From contig NZ_JAADZW010000015.1 in assembly GCF_010645065.1 (NCBI RefSeq), positions 1 through 64,000 on the forward strand: a stretch of DNA of 64,000 nt. The letters are read 5' to 3'. The notes beneath the pieces were generated by a model. That model had not been told where the DNA came from and made no database searches. It saw only the letters and a list, made by a program, of their open reading frames with translations. Below, in pieces: positions 43,970 to 53,276 of the stretch. This stretch comes from Flavobacterium fluviatile. Its GTDB lineage: Bacteria; Bacteroidota; Bacteroidia; Flavobacteriales; Flavobacteriaceae. The position numbers and the translations under genes were made by a program. Numbering within the stretch: the stretch's first letter is position 1; every line of letters starts with the position of its first letter.

Positions 43970-46696
43970 ATGAAAAAAGCATTATTACTAATAGCATTCA
44001 TTTCCATAAGTACCGCCACGCATGCACAGATTCCGCTTCCGCAGCAGTTAGAGCAAGGCTACCCCCGCATTTATATCACGCAAAAAGGAAAAAAAGACCT
44101 TCAAAAAACCATCAAACAGGAAGCTTGGGCGCAAGAAGTACTCAAAGGCTTGCATAAAAATGTAGATCAGTATGTAGAGCGTCATGTCACAGATAAGGAA
44201 TGGATGGTGTCGCGTTTGCAAATGTATTGGAAAACGAAAGCGACCAATGTCTATGTAAACGGAATTAACTATTCGCATGCCGATGGAGAAGCACCCGTAC
44301 CAACCGTTAAATTTGTTGGTTCTCGCGATTATACTAGTATCTACGGAAAGCCAAAATTAGAAGACGTGATGCCTTATATGGATGATCCGCGAGGTATTTA
44401 TTTGCCTAACAAGAGTAAAAAAGGATCGCCGTTTGAATGGGCTGAAATTGCACAAACCGGAAGAGCCATTTACTCTATTAATGAAGAAATTATCGGCTTG
44501 GCCAAAGAGGCTTCTTTTTTGTATTGGTTGGAAAATGACGAGCGTTTTGCCCAATTTTCTCATGATATTTTTCATACCTATATGGAAGGGATGTCCTACC
44601 GAAGCGAACCTATCGATTTGATGAACGGACACATTCAAACCTTGGTGGGTTTTACAAACTTTCAGGTCATTCACGAAGGGGTGTTGATAGATATTGCAGA
44701 GCTTTATGACTATTTGCATCAATATATCGAAGCCAAACATCCATCGGATATCAAAATGTACGATGCTACTTTAAAACGTTGGATTGACCAAATTATCAAA
44801 AATGGAGTGCCACAAAACAATTGGAACTTACACCAAGCCAAAACCATCTTGAAAGCAGCTATGGTTTTGCAGGATAACAAGCATTATGAAGACCAAAAAG
44901 GACGCGAATATTATATCAATTATATCTTGAATGTGACTTCGCCTCGACAATGGTCTCTAACCAAGTTTATCGATTATGGGTATGATAAAAACAATGGTGT
45001 TTGGGCGGAATGTCCAGGTTATTCACAAGGGGTGACCAAAGATTTAACCAATTTTATCAGGGATTTTGACACTACTTTCGACGAAAATCTATTGCCTTAT
45101 ACTCCTGTGATCCCTAAAGCAGTAAAAATGCTGCCGCAGTATTTGTTTCCTAATGGCGAAACCGTTGCGTTTGGAGACTCTAATTATGCACCGCTATCAA
45201 CAGAAGCGATGAGTGATATGATTCGCATTGCCCAAAAGAACAAAGACAGCAAACTGGAAGAAGAATTTACAGGCATGTACCGACTCTTTTCAAAGAGCAA
45301 CGAAGATTCGGAGCATAAAAGAAAAGCAAAGGTAGCGGTAGCTTCGTTTTTTGCCAGTAAACCTTTAGAATTGAATCCGAAATTTAAAACCGGAAACATT
45401 CAAGATTATATTACCCAAACATTTTATGCGCCCAATGTGAGTTGGCATGTACAACGTATGGGGACTGGGAAAGATGGAATGATGGTGTCTTTAAATGCTT
45501 CACTTGGAAATCATATGCATGCCAACGGAATCAACATGGAATTGTACGGAAAAGGATTTGTGCAAGGCGGTGATCCAGGCAAAGGGGCCAGTTATTTGCA
45601 ACCGATTTATTTGGAATATTATTCGCAATTTCCGGCACATAACACGGTAATGGTGGACGGCGTTTCCTCTTATACGGAAATGTTGAGTTATCATGATTTT
45701 GATTTAATGGGACAATATCCAAAATCAGAACAAAAACAAGGATTTTACCCTAATATTACCTATTCGGATGTGTATTTTTTAGAACCCGAAACCCGCAGCG
45801 ATCAAAGTCGTTTGGTGAGTATCGTCAAAACAGCTGCAACAACGGGTTATTATGTTGATGTTTTTCGTTCTAAAAAACAACGCAAAGGCGATAAATTTCA
45901 CGACTATTTTTACCATAATCTAGGACAAAGCATGCAAATCTCGGATGGGTCTGGCAAGGCTTTAAAGCTTACGCCAAGTGAAGAAATGGGCTTTGCAGGC
46001 GGTCATTTGTATGCTTTTGATTATATGTGGGACAAAAAATCGGTAAAAACCAACCAAGATTATCAGGTAGAATGGAAAATTGACATGCCCGAAGGAAAAG
46101 AAGATATTTTCATGAATTTGTGGATGAAAGGAACGGAAGGACGAGAAGTGTTTACTATAAAATCGCCACCCAACAAAGCCTATCATGGCGGTGGTGGCGG
46201 TTTGCCTTATGACGTAGAAAAAGAACCCTACCTCACTTTTGCAGCGCGTCAGCATGGCGAGGCATGGAACCATCCTTTTATCTCTGTTTACGAACCATTT
46301 ACATCGGCTGATGGGAAAAGCATAGCCAACATTTCAAGCTTTGAGGATGAGAACAAAAGTAGCGATTTTGCAGGTCTGAAAGTAACGCACAAATCCGGTA
46401 GAGAAGATTTTGTTTTCTCTTCGACCCACGACCAAATGGCCAAATACAATGGTATGAGTTCCAATGCAGCGTATGCTTTGATTGGGACAGAAAAAAATGG
46501 TGATTTTGTGTTGTTTATGGGAAATGGAACCGAATTAAAAACAAAGAATTTTACCATTAGTGCTAAAGAAAAAGGAAATGTGGTAGTCGAAAGCAAAGCG
46601 GGGAAACTGTATATTCATAACGAAGTGCCTGTTACGATTACTCACAATAAAGAAGAAAAACAATTGAGTGTAGGGCAATATCGATTGATGCCATAG
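43970..46696 (+). CDS. Large heparinase II/III-type polysaccharide lyase, paralogue 3
   Basis: A 908-residue exported lyase (signal peptide ending near THAQ). It is the close relative of the protein at 30367: YPRIYITQ, DKEWMVSRLQMYWKTK, EAPVPTVKFVGSRDY, PKLEDVMPYMDDPRG, NNWNLHQAKTILK, LGNHMHANGINMELYGKG and QFPAHNTVMVDG line up in order. The NHMHANG His residues and the Tyr-rich stretch after it are likely to be in the active site. It should cut a uronic-acid linkage by elimination. A strong terminator follows 45 bp after the stop. Confidence 0.88.
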   Translation: MKKALLLIAFISISTATHAQIPLPQQLEQGYPRIYITQKGKKDLQKTIKQEAWAQEVLKGLHKNVDQYVERHVTDKEWMVSRLQMYWKTKATNVYVNGINYSHADGEAPVPTVKFVGSRDYTSIYGKPKLEDVMPYMDDPRGIYLPNKSKKGSPFEWAEIAQTGRAIYSINEEIIGLAKEASFLYWLENDERFAQFSHDIFHTYMEGMSYRSEPIDLMNGHIQTLVGFTNFQVIHEGVLIDIAELYDYLHQYIEAKHPSDIKMYDATLKRWIDQIIKNGVPQNNWNLHQAKTILKAAMVLQDNKHYEDQKGREYYINYILNVTSPRQWSLTKFIDYGYDKNNGVWAECPGYSQGVTKDLTNFIRDFDTTFDENLLPYTPVIPKAVKMLPQYLFPNGETVAFGDSNYAPLSTEAMSDMIRIAQKNKDSKLEEEFTGMYRLFSKSNEDSEHKRKAKVAVASFFASKPLELNPKFKTGNIQDYITQTFYAPNVSWHVQRMGTGKDGMMVSLNASLGNHMHANGINMELYGKGFVQGGDPGKGASYLQPIYLEYYSQFPAHNTVMVDGVSSYTEMLSYHDFDLMGQYPKSEQKQGFYPNITYSDVYFLEPETRSDQSRLVSIVKTAATTGYYVDVFRSKKQRKGDKFHDYFYHNLGQSMQISDGSGKALKLTPSEEMGFAGGHLYAFDYMWDKKSVKTNQDYQVEWKIDMPEGKEDIFMNLWMKGTEGREVFTIKSPPNKAYHGGGGGLPYDVEKEPYLTFAARQHGEAWNHPFISVYEPFTSADGKSIANISSFEDENKSSDFAGLKVTHKSGREDFVFSSTHDQMAKYNGMSSNAAYALIGTEKNGDFVLFMGNGTELKTKNFTISAKEKGNVVVESKAGKLYIHNEVPVTITHNKEEKQLSVGQYRLMP

Positions 46697-46741
46697 TGCA
46701 ATTGCCTTTAGCGTTAGCTAAAGAAAGTTTTACAGCAGTGT

Positions 46742-46781
46742 AAAGGCTTTGGCCGAAAGAATCCTTTCGGCTGAAGCCTTT
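46742..46781 (+). terminator. Rho-independent terminator after lyase paralogue 3
   Basis: AAAGGCTT, then GCCGAAAG pairs with CTTTCGGC, then AAGCCTTT, a stem of ~18 bp with a 4-nt loop; TGTTATTTT follows. Confidence 0.85.
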
Positions 46782-46835
46782 GTTATTTTAAAACAAATCC
46801 CTTTTCGGCTTTTTGTTCTTAAAAATCGGCTATGA

Positions 46836-46890
46836 TTTATATAAGATGAATAATGATTTATATGTAATCCTATTTAAAACAAATAAATTG
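46836..46890 (+). promoter_or_regulatory. Operator-promoter, copy B
   Basis: The 28-bp element at 46836-46863 (core AATAATGATT at 46849-46858) is followed by TAAATTG at 46884-46890, one T short of the -7 consensus, at the same 35-bp spacing as copies A and C. It lies 25 bp before the lyase gene at 46916, right after a strong terminator. Confidence 0.7.
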
Positions 46891-46915
46891 CTTCAATAAA
46901 TAACTAACCCATTAT

Positions 46916-48862
46916 ATGAATAATAGTAGAAAATTTAAAACGGCCCTTTGTTGCGGTTTTTTGATGTGTTTCGTTCAAGTCTTTAGTTTTAACTTTCCTA
47001 AAGAGCCTACCTTAGATTTGGTTGCTTATTTTAAGCAGGCCAATGCCGATATCATTTATCCTTCGGACAAGCAAATTGAAATGCTTAAAAAAGTCATGCC
47101 GAAGTCCACTTTCCAACCCGCGCCCACTATTAAGGATAGAGGATATTGGAATAAAATTGCAGCGACAAAATCAGGTCAGGAGTATTTGGCGGAATCGCTT
47201 GCCTTAATCGGCAAAAAGCCAGAAGTGCCTATTACGGACGAAATTTATAGAAAGGCCAATTTAGAGGGAAATCGCGGCATTTATAAACCCCGCTATTACC
47301 GCTCGATGGAACATTTAGAGCATTTTGTTTTGGCCGAGTGTATCGAAAACAAAGGACGTTTTCTGCCACAGATTAATACCTATTTGCAAGCTATCATGGA
47401 AATGAAATCCTGGCTGCATCCCAATCACGATGATAAAGAAAATGGAGTTTTGGAAGGCAAAAGAGTGTCAATTGATTTAGGAGCGCGAAAATTTGGAGGT
47501 GTTTTGGCGCTTACCCAATCGCTTTTGGATGATAAATTATCGTTAGAAGTAAAAAATCAAATCACAAAGCAATTGCAATGGCGTATTACGGATAATTACT
47601 TAAAAAGCTGCCGAACAAATGATGAAAACAACAAATGGATAAAAGCCACCAGCAATTGGAATGCCGTATGTACTAGCGGCTCGTTGCTTACTATTCTAAC
47701 TACTTCAAAAAATTACGAAGAGCGAATAGGAGCAGTAGGCAGTGCCTTGAATAGCATGAAATATTACCTGAGCGGATTTGGTGCCGATGGCTATTGCTCG
47801 GAAGGATTGGGGTATTGGGGATATGGTTTTGGGCATTATTTGTATTTAGCCCAAATTCTTTCTGATTATACCGGAGGAAAAATTGATTTGTTTAAAGCAG
47901 ATAATCCAACCAAATTAGAGAATATCGGCAATTTCCCAGAGCGATTTGAAATTCAAAACGCCAGATGCGCTCCTTTTGCCGATGGAGTTTCGACTATATC
48001 CAAAAGCGGAAGCAACTTTGCTTATGTTTTATCGGCAAAACACTATGGCGCAATTATGCCTTCGGAAATACGAATGGAAGAAGCTGCCGAACAATTAATT
48101 GCTTGGGAAAAACCAGCCCTTTTTGAGGTAAATTCCAAAAATACAGCGACTACCTTGCCCGACCATTCTTATTTTGATGATATGGGAATGCTTATTTCAC
48201 GCGGCAAACAAGCCAACCCTTTTTCGATTGCGATTAAAGCAGGGCATAATGCCGAGAACCACAACCATAGCGATGTAGGAACCTATAGCTTAGTATTGGG
48301 TAGTGATATTATAGCGGGTGATATTGGAGCACCTTCGTATACGGCGGGCGCTTTTTCTGAAGACAATAAAGCCCGCAGCTCTTGGGGGCATCCGGTTCCT
48401 CGCATTAGCAATACCCTTCAATCCAACGGAATCGAGTTTAGAGGAATCATAACAGCTACTGATTTCACAACCCATTCTGATAAATTGGTGATGGATATTA
48501 AACCTGCTTATCAAATTCCAGTCTTAACTACATTGTTGCGAACGATGACGAACGATAAATCGGGCATCGGAAGCATTACGGTAGAAGATCAGTTCTCAGC
48601 AGCCAAGCCAGTACCTTTTGGTACAGCGATTATGACCTATGCCAAATATGAAATTCTGGATAATCACACGGTTATTTTGACAACAAAAAATCAAAAAGTA
48701 AAGGCCGAAATCATCGGTAAAGGTGGGAAGATAAAAATTACTGACGAGCAAGTTCCAGTAAAAGCTTTGCGAGAAGGTGGTACCGCTTATAGAATAGGAA
48801 TTGATTTTGAAAAAGAACTGACCAACGGAAGTATTAGCATACAATATACGCCTGTAAATTAG
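46916..48862 (+). CDS. Heparinase II/III-family lyase (648 aa)
   Basis: A 648-residue exported protein with a helical toroid (YKPRYYRSMEHLEHFVLAE, NKWIKATSNWNAVCTSG, GFGADGYCSEGLGYWGYG) and a beta-sandwich with the heparinase II signature AENHNHSDVGTYSLVLGSD, where the His residues lie in the metal/active site. It is much shorter than, and not closely related to, the three ~900-residue lyases in this locus, so it may act on smaller oligosaccharides as an exo-lyase. It starts a new transcript after operator-promoter copy B. The signal peptide ends near VFSF. PL number not determined. Confidence 0.88.
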   Translation: MNNSRKFKTALCCGFLMCFVQVFSFNFPKEPTLDLVAYFKQANADIIYPSDKQIEMLKKVMPKSTFQPAPTIKDRGYWNKIAATKSGQEYLAESLALIGKKPEVPITDEIYRKANLEGNRGIYKPRYYRSMEHLEHFVLAECIENKGRFLPQINTYLQAIMEMKSWLHPNHDDKENGVLEGKRVSIDLGARKFGGVLALTQSLLDDKLSLEVKNQITKQLQWRITDNYLKSCRTNDENNKWIKATSNWNAVCTSGSLLTILTTSKNYEERIGAVGSALNSMKYYLSGFGADGYCSEGLGYWGYGFGHYLYLAQILSDYTGGKIDLFKADNPTKLENIGNFPERFEIQNARCAPFADGVSTISKSGSNFAYVLSAKHYGAIMPSEIRMEEAAEQLIAWEKPALFEVNSKNTATTLPDHSYFDDMGMLISRGKQANPFSIAIKAGHNAENHNHSDVGTYSLVLGSDIIAGDIGAPSYTAGAFSEDNKARSSWGHPVPRISNTLQSNGIEFRGIITATDFTTHSDKLVMDIKPAYQIPVLTTLLRTMTNDKSGIGSITVEDQFSAAKPVPFGTAIMTYAKYEILDNHTVILTTKNQKVKAEIIGKGGKIKITDEQVPVKALREGGTAYRIGIDFEKELTNGSISIQYTPVN

Positions 48863-48893
48863 TTGCTTAAATCTATTAACTGTCAGAAAAACA

Positions 48894-50543
48894 ATGAAAA
48901 TTAAAAAATTTTTTTGCTTATTGGCGTTAGGGGTATCGGTTCTGATGTCTGCCCAAGGGCAGGTTTCTATCGAATCATTATTAACCGAAATGGTAAATAG
49001 AGATGCTATTAGTCGTTTTCCCCAAAATAATTTCAGATTAAAGCAAGCGAGCAGCTACAATAGAGCTTCCAAAACACCTAAAGATACGGTAGGCTGGTTT
49101 ACAAATAATGATTTTAATAAAGGAGAAAAGAGTATCAATTTTATCCGAATAGAGGAGAATAAAGGTGAAAAAGAATGGGTAATGATGGAAGATTCGGGTC
49201 CCGGTGCTATTGTGCGTGTTTGGTCTCCGTGGCTCGATCAATTGAAACCAGGCAGTGATATTATTATTCGCATTTATTTAGACGGTAATCCTAAGCCAGT
49301 ATTGGAAGGAAATATGATTAGCCTTTTTGACGGCACAGGTATTTTTCCATATCCATTTGCCCATCAATCCTTGCGTTCGGGAGTTTCGTTTTTCCCAATT
49401 CCTTATGCAAAAAGTTGTAAAATAACAGCTCTGAAACAACCTTTCTTTTTCCAGTATACCTACAAAAAATACAATCAAGGCACTGCTGTAAAGACGTTTA
49501 CAATGAAGGATTTTAATAATGCTAAACCCCTTATTGAAAAAATAGGAAAAGAACTTTTGAACCCTCAAAACACGAAGGAAGGAAAAAAAGTAGCGATAAA
49601 AGAAAGCGTAAAAACAAATAAAGAAGCATCAATTAGTTTACCAACCGGCGAAGGCGCAGTCCGTTCTTTGGTGCTAAAATTAGGCGATTATAAAAATCCA
49701 GCAGTTACCCGTTCGGTAGTTTTGAAAATGGAATTTGATGGGCAACAAACCGTTTGGACGCCTATTGGTGATTTCTTTGGTACAGGCATTGGGTTAAATC
49801 CAGTGCAAGGTTGGAATCAAACGGTAGATGCTGATGGAACAATGTCTTGCCGTTGGGTGATGCCTTATAAAAAATCGGGTAAAATTACAGTAGTTAATTT
49901 AGGAAAAGAATCAGTGGATGTACAGTTAGAAGCAAGGGTTGGAGCGTACAAATGGGATGCCCAAACCCTCTATTTCAATGCGGCTTGGCGCGGACAATAT
50001 CCAGTGCCAACGCGTCCGTTTTCTGATTGGAATTATGTGAGTCTGAAAGGCCGTGGCGTTTATGTGGGTGATGCTTTGACGATTATGAATCCCGTAGCGA
50101 AATGGTGGGGAGAAGGTGATGAAAAAATTTGGGTGGATGGTGAAGATTTCCCATCGCTTTTTGGAACAGGAACGGAGGATTATTATGCCTATTCTTGGGG
50201 TGGTAGAAGCACCGAGTTCTATGAACATCCTTTTCATGCACAACCTCGTTCGTATGTATATAATAAACTAAATCCAAAGACGACAAACGAAAAAAATACG
50301 TCGGGATACAGTACGGAAACGCGTACTCGTGCTTTGGATGGAATGCCTTTTGAAAGTTCATTAGTTCTGGATATGGAAGTGTGGAGTGGAACTAAATGCG
50401 ATATGGGCTATGGTGTAGGCATGTACTGGTATGGAGATGTCAATACAACTTCCAATAGAACTCCAGATCCTAAAGGGGTATTGGTTATTCCGCCTCTGCC
50501 AGAGGGATTTCCTCATACTATAAAAATGAATGATAAAAAATAA
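48894..50543 (+). CDS. DUF2961 protein, GH172-like
   Basis: A 549-residue exported protein of the DUF2961 family, now counted in GH172. It has WSPWLDQLKPGSDIIIRIYLDG, QTVWTPIGDFFGTG, MSCRWVMPYKKSGKI and the hallmark FGTGTEDYYAYSWG, in which the Glu is likely catalytic. Known GH172 enzymes act on furanosides (alpha-D-fructofuranose, D-arabinofuranose). A furanoside in a fucan-type polymer would be unexpected, so either the substrate has such a side chain or this branch has another activity. The signal peptide ends near VLMSAQG. Confidence 0.85.
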   Translation: MKIKKFFCLLALGVSVLMSAQGQVSIESLLTEMVNRDAISRFPQNNFRLKQASSYNRASKTPKDTVGWFTNNDFNKGEKSINFIRIEENKGEKEWVMMEDSGPGAIVRVWSPWLDQLKPGSDIIIRIYLDGNPKPVLEGNMISLFDGTGIFPYPFAHQSLRSGVSFFPIPYAKSCKITALKQPFFFQYTYKKYNQGTAVKTFTMKDFNNAKPLIEKIGKELLNPQNTKEGKKVAIKESVKTNKEASISLPTGEGAVRSLVLKLGDYKNPAVTRSVVLKMEFDGQQTVWTPIGDFFGTGIGLNPVQGWNQTVDADGTMSCRWVMPYKKSGKITVVNLGKESVDVQLEARVGAYKWDAQTLYFNAAWRGQYPVPTRPFSDWNYVSLKGRGVYVGDALTIMNPVAKWWGEGDEKIWVDGEDFPSLFGTGTEDYYAYSWGGRSTEFYEHPFHAQPRSYVYNKLNPKTTNEKNTSGYSTETRTRALDGMPFESSLVLDMEVWSGTKCDMGYGVGMYWYGDVNTTSNRTPDPKGVLVIPPLPEGFPHTIKMNDKK

Positions 50544-50546
50544 ATA

Positions 50547-52004
50547 ATGAAGAAAACACTATTAACAATCAGCTTACTGGCAATCCTAAGTTTTGGTTTT
50601 GCTCAAAAAAAAGCAACCGAAAAAAAGCGACCAAATTTCCTATTTGTTTTGGTAGACGACCAATCGCCTTTTGATTTAAAAATCTACAATGCGAAATCTA
50701 TTTTAGATACACCCAATATTGATCAATTGGCCTCAGAAGGAATAATTTTCGATGGCGCGCGCCACATGGGAGCGGCTACGGGAGCGGTTTGTACGCCTTC
50801 ACGCCACATGATTATGTCGGGACGAACCTTATGGCATTTGCCTCCTAGTGCGGGGCACAAAAATGTTGATGAACCTGTTGGATTAGAACAAGAAACGATT
50901 GGTGCGGTATTCAATAGAGCGGGATATAAAACCATGCGCACTTGCAAAAAAGGAAATTCTTACGCAGCAGCAAACCAACAATTTACTGTCGTTAAAGACG
51001 CCACTAAAAGAGGAGGGACAGAAGAGTCTGGCAGCGCCTGGCATTCTAAACAAGTATTGGAATATTTAGCGGATAGAGAACAAGGAAAAGAAAAAGACCC
51101 ATTCTTTATCTATTTTGGTTTCTCTCATCCACACGATACGCGCGATGGAACACCGGAGCTTTTGGCAAAATACGGAGCAACTAATCACAAAGATCAAAAC
51201 AGTTTACCGCCTGCCAATCCAAAACAACCTCAATTACCAGATAATTATTTATCCAAACATCCTTTTTTTCACGGTCACGTAGATCTTCGTGATGAAGAAA
51301 AGGTAAGTGGGGTTTGGAAAAATAGAGACGAACAAACCATTCGAAATGAAGTAGGACGTGAATTTGCCTGCAGCGAAAACATAGACATTCAATTAGGAAA
51401 AGTGCTAAAAAAACTAGAAGCGATGGGTGAATTAGAAAACACCTATATCATCTATACTGCAGATCATGGGATGTCTATTGTTAAACATGGTTTGATGGGG
51501 AAACAAAATTTATACGAACATACATGGAGAGTTCCGTTTATTGTGAAAGGCCCAGGAATCAAGCCAGGAAAACGTGTGGAGGGTAATATTTATCTCTTGG
51601 ATGTATTGCCTACCTTATGCGATTTAGCGGGAATTGAAATTCCGAAAACCGTGGAAGGCAAAAGTTTTGTACCTGTTTTAAAAGGTGAAAAACAAGTAGT
51701 TCGCGACGTAATGTATGGAGTGTATGCAGGAGGTTCAAAACCCGGTATTCGCACGGTTAAAAGAGGAGACTGGAAGCTAATTAAATATGATGTGATGGAT
51801 GGCACAGTGAGAGAAACACAATTGTTTAATTTAAAAGAAAATCCAAACGAATATTTACCAGAGCATCATAAAAAAGGCGAAATGGAAACCAATTTAGCAA
51901 CTAATCCTAAATACGCTAAAAAATTAGCCGAAATGGAAGCGTTGTTGGCAGAGCAAATGAAAGCCCATGATGATCCGTACCCGCTTTGGAATCAAAAAAA
52001 GTAA
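50547..52004 (+). CDS. S1-family sulfatase
   Basis: A 485-residue exported sulfatase with FVLVDDQSPFDLKIYN, formylglycine motif GAVCTPSRHMIMSGR, and YTADHGMSIVKHGLMGKQNLYE. The pattern with H-G instead of D-N-G after the second metal Asp (ADHGM) is shared with iduronate-2-sulfatase-like and choline-sulfatase-like enzymes. Its ATG lies 3 bp after the preceding stop, so it is co-transcribed with the GH172-like gene. The signal peptide ends near FGFAQK. Confidence 0.92.
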   Translation: MKKTLLTISLLAILSFGFAQKKATEKKRPNFLFVLVDDQSPFDLKIYNAKSILDTPNIDQLASEGIIFDGARHMGAATGAVCTPSRHMIMSGRTLWHLPPSAGHKNVDEPVGLEQETIGAVFNRAGYKTMRTCKKGNSYAAANQQFTVVKDATKRGGTEESGSAWHSKQVLEYLADREQGKEKDPFFIYFGFSHPHDTRDGTPELLAKYGATNHKDQNSLPPANPKQPQLPDNYLSKHPFFHGHVDLRDEEKVSGVWKNRDEQTIRNEVGREFACSENIDIQLGKVLKKLEAMGELENTYIIYTADHGMSIVKHGLMGKQNLYEHTWRVPFIVKGPGIKPGKRVEGNIYLLDVLPTLCDLAGIEIPKTVEGKSFVPVLKGEKQVVRDVMYGVYAGGSKPGIRTVKRGDWKLIKYDVMDGTVRETQLFNLKENPNEYLPEHHKKGEMETNLATNPKYAKKLAEMEALLAEQMKAHDDPYPLWNQKK

Positions 52005-52030
52005 AATCGCATTTAATACATAAAGTTAAG

Positions 52031-53251
52031 ATGAATAAAATAGAATCGTTCTCAAATCAACATAGTAAAGTTTTGGCATTTTTTAGTTTAATTCTAATAA
52101 GCCTCTGCTCACACGCACAAAAAAAAGAAACATTCCAACTCACGGACGGGTCGAATTTTAAAGCCCAACAATTTTTTCCAAAATTCAGTTGGGAAACCAC
52201 ACCTATGTATTATCATTTTGGGGATATAAATCGAGTGTTAGAACCAAAAGAGGTGGAGTTTATTGCAAAGAGAAGTGATTTTATTAGTATGGAAAAATCG
52301 CATGCTTACAAGCAATTGGGTGATGCGGTTTTAGGAACCAAACACGAGGTCGAAGCGTTTCATAAAGAAAAACCATCAATTAAAATATTGTTCTACTACA
52401 ATTCGTATGTGGCTTGGCCTTTTACCCAATTCAATAAAGAATTTACGCCAGAAGGCATTGCTAAAAATCCAGAGTTAACCAAATTCTTAGCCATTAATCC
52501 AAAGACCGGAAAACTCATGGAAAAAACAAACGGTCCTGCTTTTACCTATTATTTTGAAGCCTTGAATCCCGATTTCCGCAAATGGTGGGTCGCTTCAGCA
52601 GCAGAGGGGGTTCGTATTTCAGGAGCTGATGGAATTTTTATCGACCGTATGAACGTGGATGCCAAGGCAGATTATCCAAAAGATAAATTAGCCGAAATTG
52701 CCAAAGCCAAAGGCGAAATGATGGCCGAATTGAAAAAACAAATGGGGCCTAACAAAATTTTGGTGGGCAACAATGCGGCTAACACCAAGGAAGTTTTTCC
52801 TTCTTGCGATGCGTTTATGTTTGAGCATTATAACGAAGAGGTGATGAGCAAAGAACGATTGCTGAAAGATTGGGAAGATATGGAGCGTATTGCCAAGGCT
52901 GGAAAAATGTCCATTTACCGTTTTGGTGCCAAAGGAAAAGGCAAAGCCGATATCACCATGGGCGCAACTGGAACTTCGGGAATTGAACAGAAATCACATG
53001 AGCAGCTGGAATTTTACCATGCTTGTTACCTGATTGGCGCGCAACCCTATTCGTATTTTCAATGGAACTGGGGATGGAATTTAGAAGACGGAAACTTAGT
53101 CGATTATCCAGCGTTGCAAAAACCATTAGGGAGTCCTAAAGGCGCTTTTAATCGTGTAAAAGCGGATGGTTGGGAATTTACTCGCGAGTTCGAACACGCC
53201 AGTGTGTGGTTGGATACGGAGGCACGAAAAGCAAAAATCACTTGGAAATAA
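52031..53251 (+). CDS. Putative TIM-barrel glycoside hydrolase, possible endo-fucanase
   Basis: A 406-residue exported protein (start at 52031 opens the signal peptide ending near SHAQ). It has repeating strand-helix pattern with KILFYYNSYVAWP, FRKWWVASAAEGV, ADGIFIDRMNVDAK and DAFMFEHYNEEV. Acidic residues at strand ends are Asp205 (FIDRMN) and Glu265 (MFEHYN), a plausible catalytic pair. From memory, GH168 endo-alpha-1,3-fucanases are of similar size with an Asp/Glu pair at nearly the same positions and spacing, and the GHL15-type hypothetical hydrolases look similar too. I cannot separate these by eye, so the activity is a hypothesis. Confidence 0.65.
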   Translation: MNKIESFSNQHSKVLAFFSLILISLCSHAQKKETFQLTDGSNFKAQQFFPKFSWETTPMYYHFGDINRVLEPKEVEFIAKRSDFISMEKSHAYKQLGDAVLGTKHEVEAFHKEKPSIKILFYYNSYVAWPFTQFNKEFTPEGIAKNPELTKFLAINPKTGKLMEKTNGPAFTYYFEALNPDFRKWWVASAAEGVRISGADGIFIDRMNVDAKADYPKDKLAEIAKAKGEMMAELKKQMGPNKILVGNNAANTKEVFPSCDAFMFEHYNEEVMSKERLLKDWEDMERIAKAGKMSIYRFGAKGKGKADITMGATGTSGIEQKSHEQLEFYHACYLIGAQPYSYFQWNWGWNLEDGNLVDYPALQKPLGSPKGAFNRVKADGWEFTREFEHASVWLDTEARKAKITWK

Positions 53252-53276
53252 ATCAATCACTAGCTCAATACCATAA

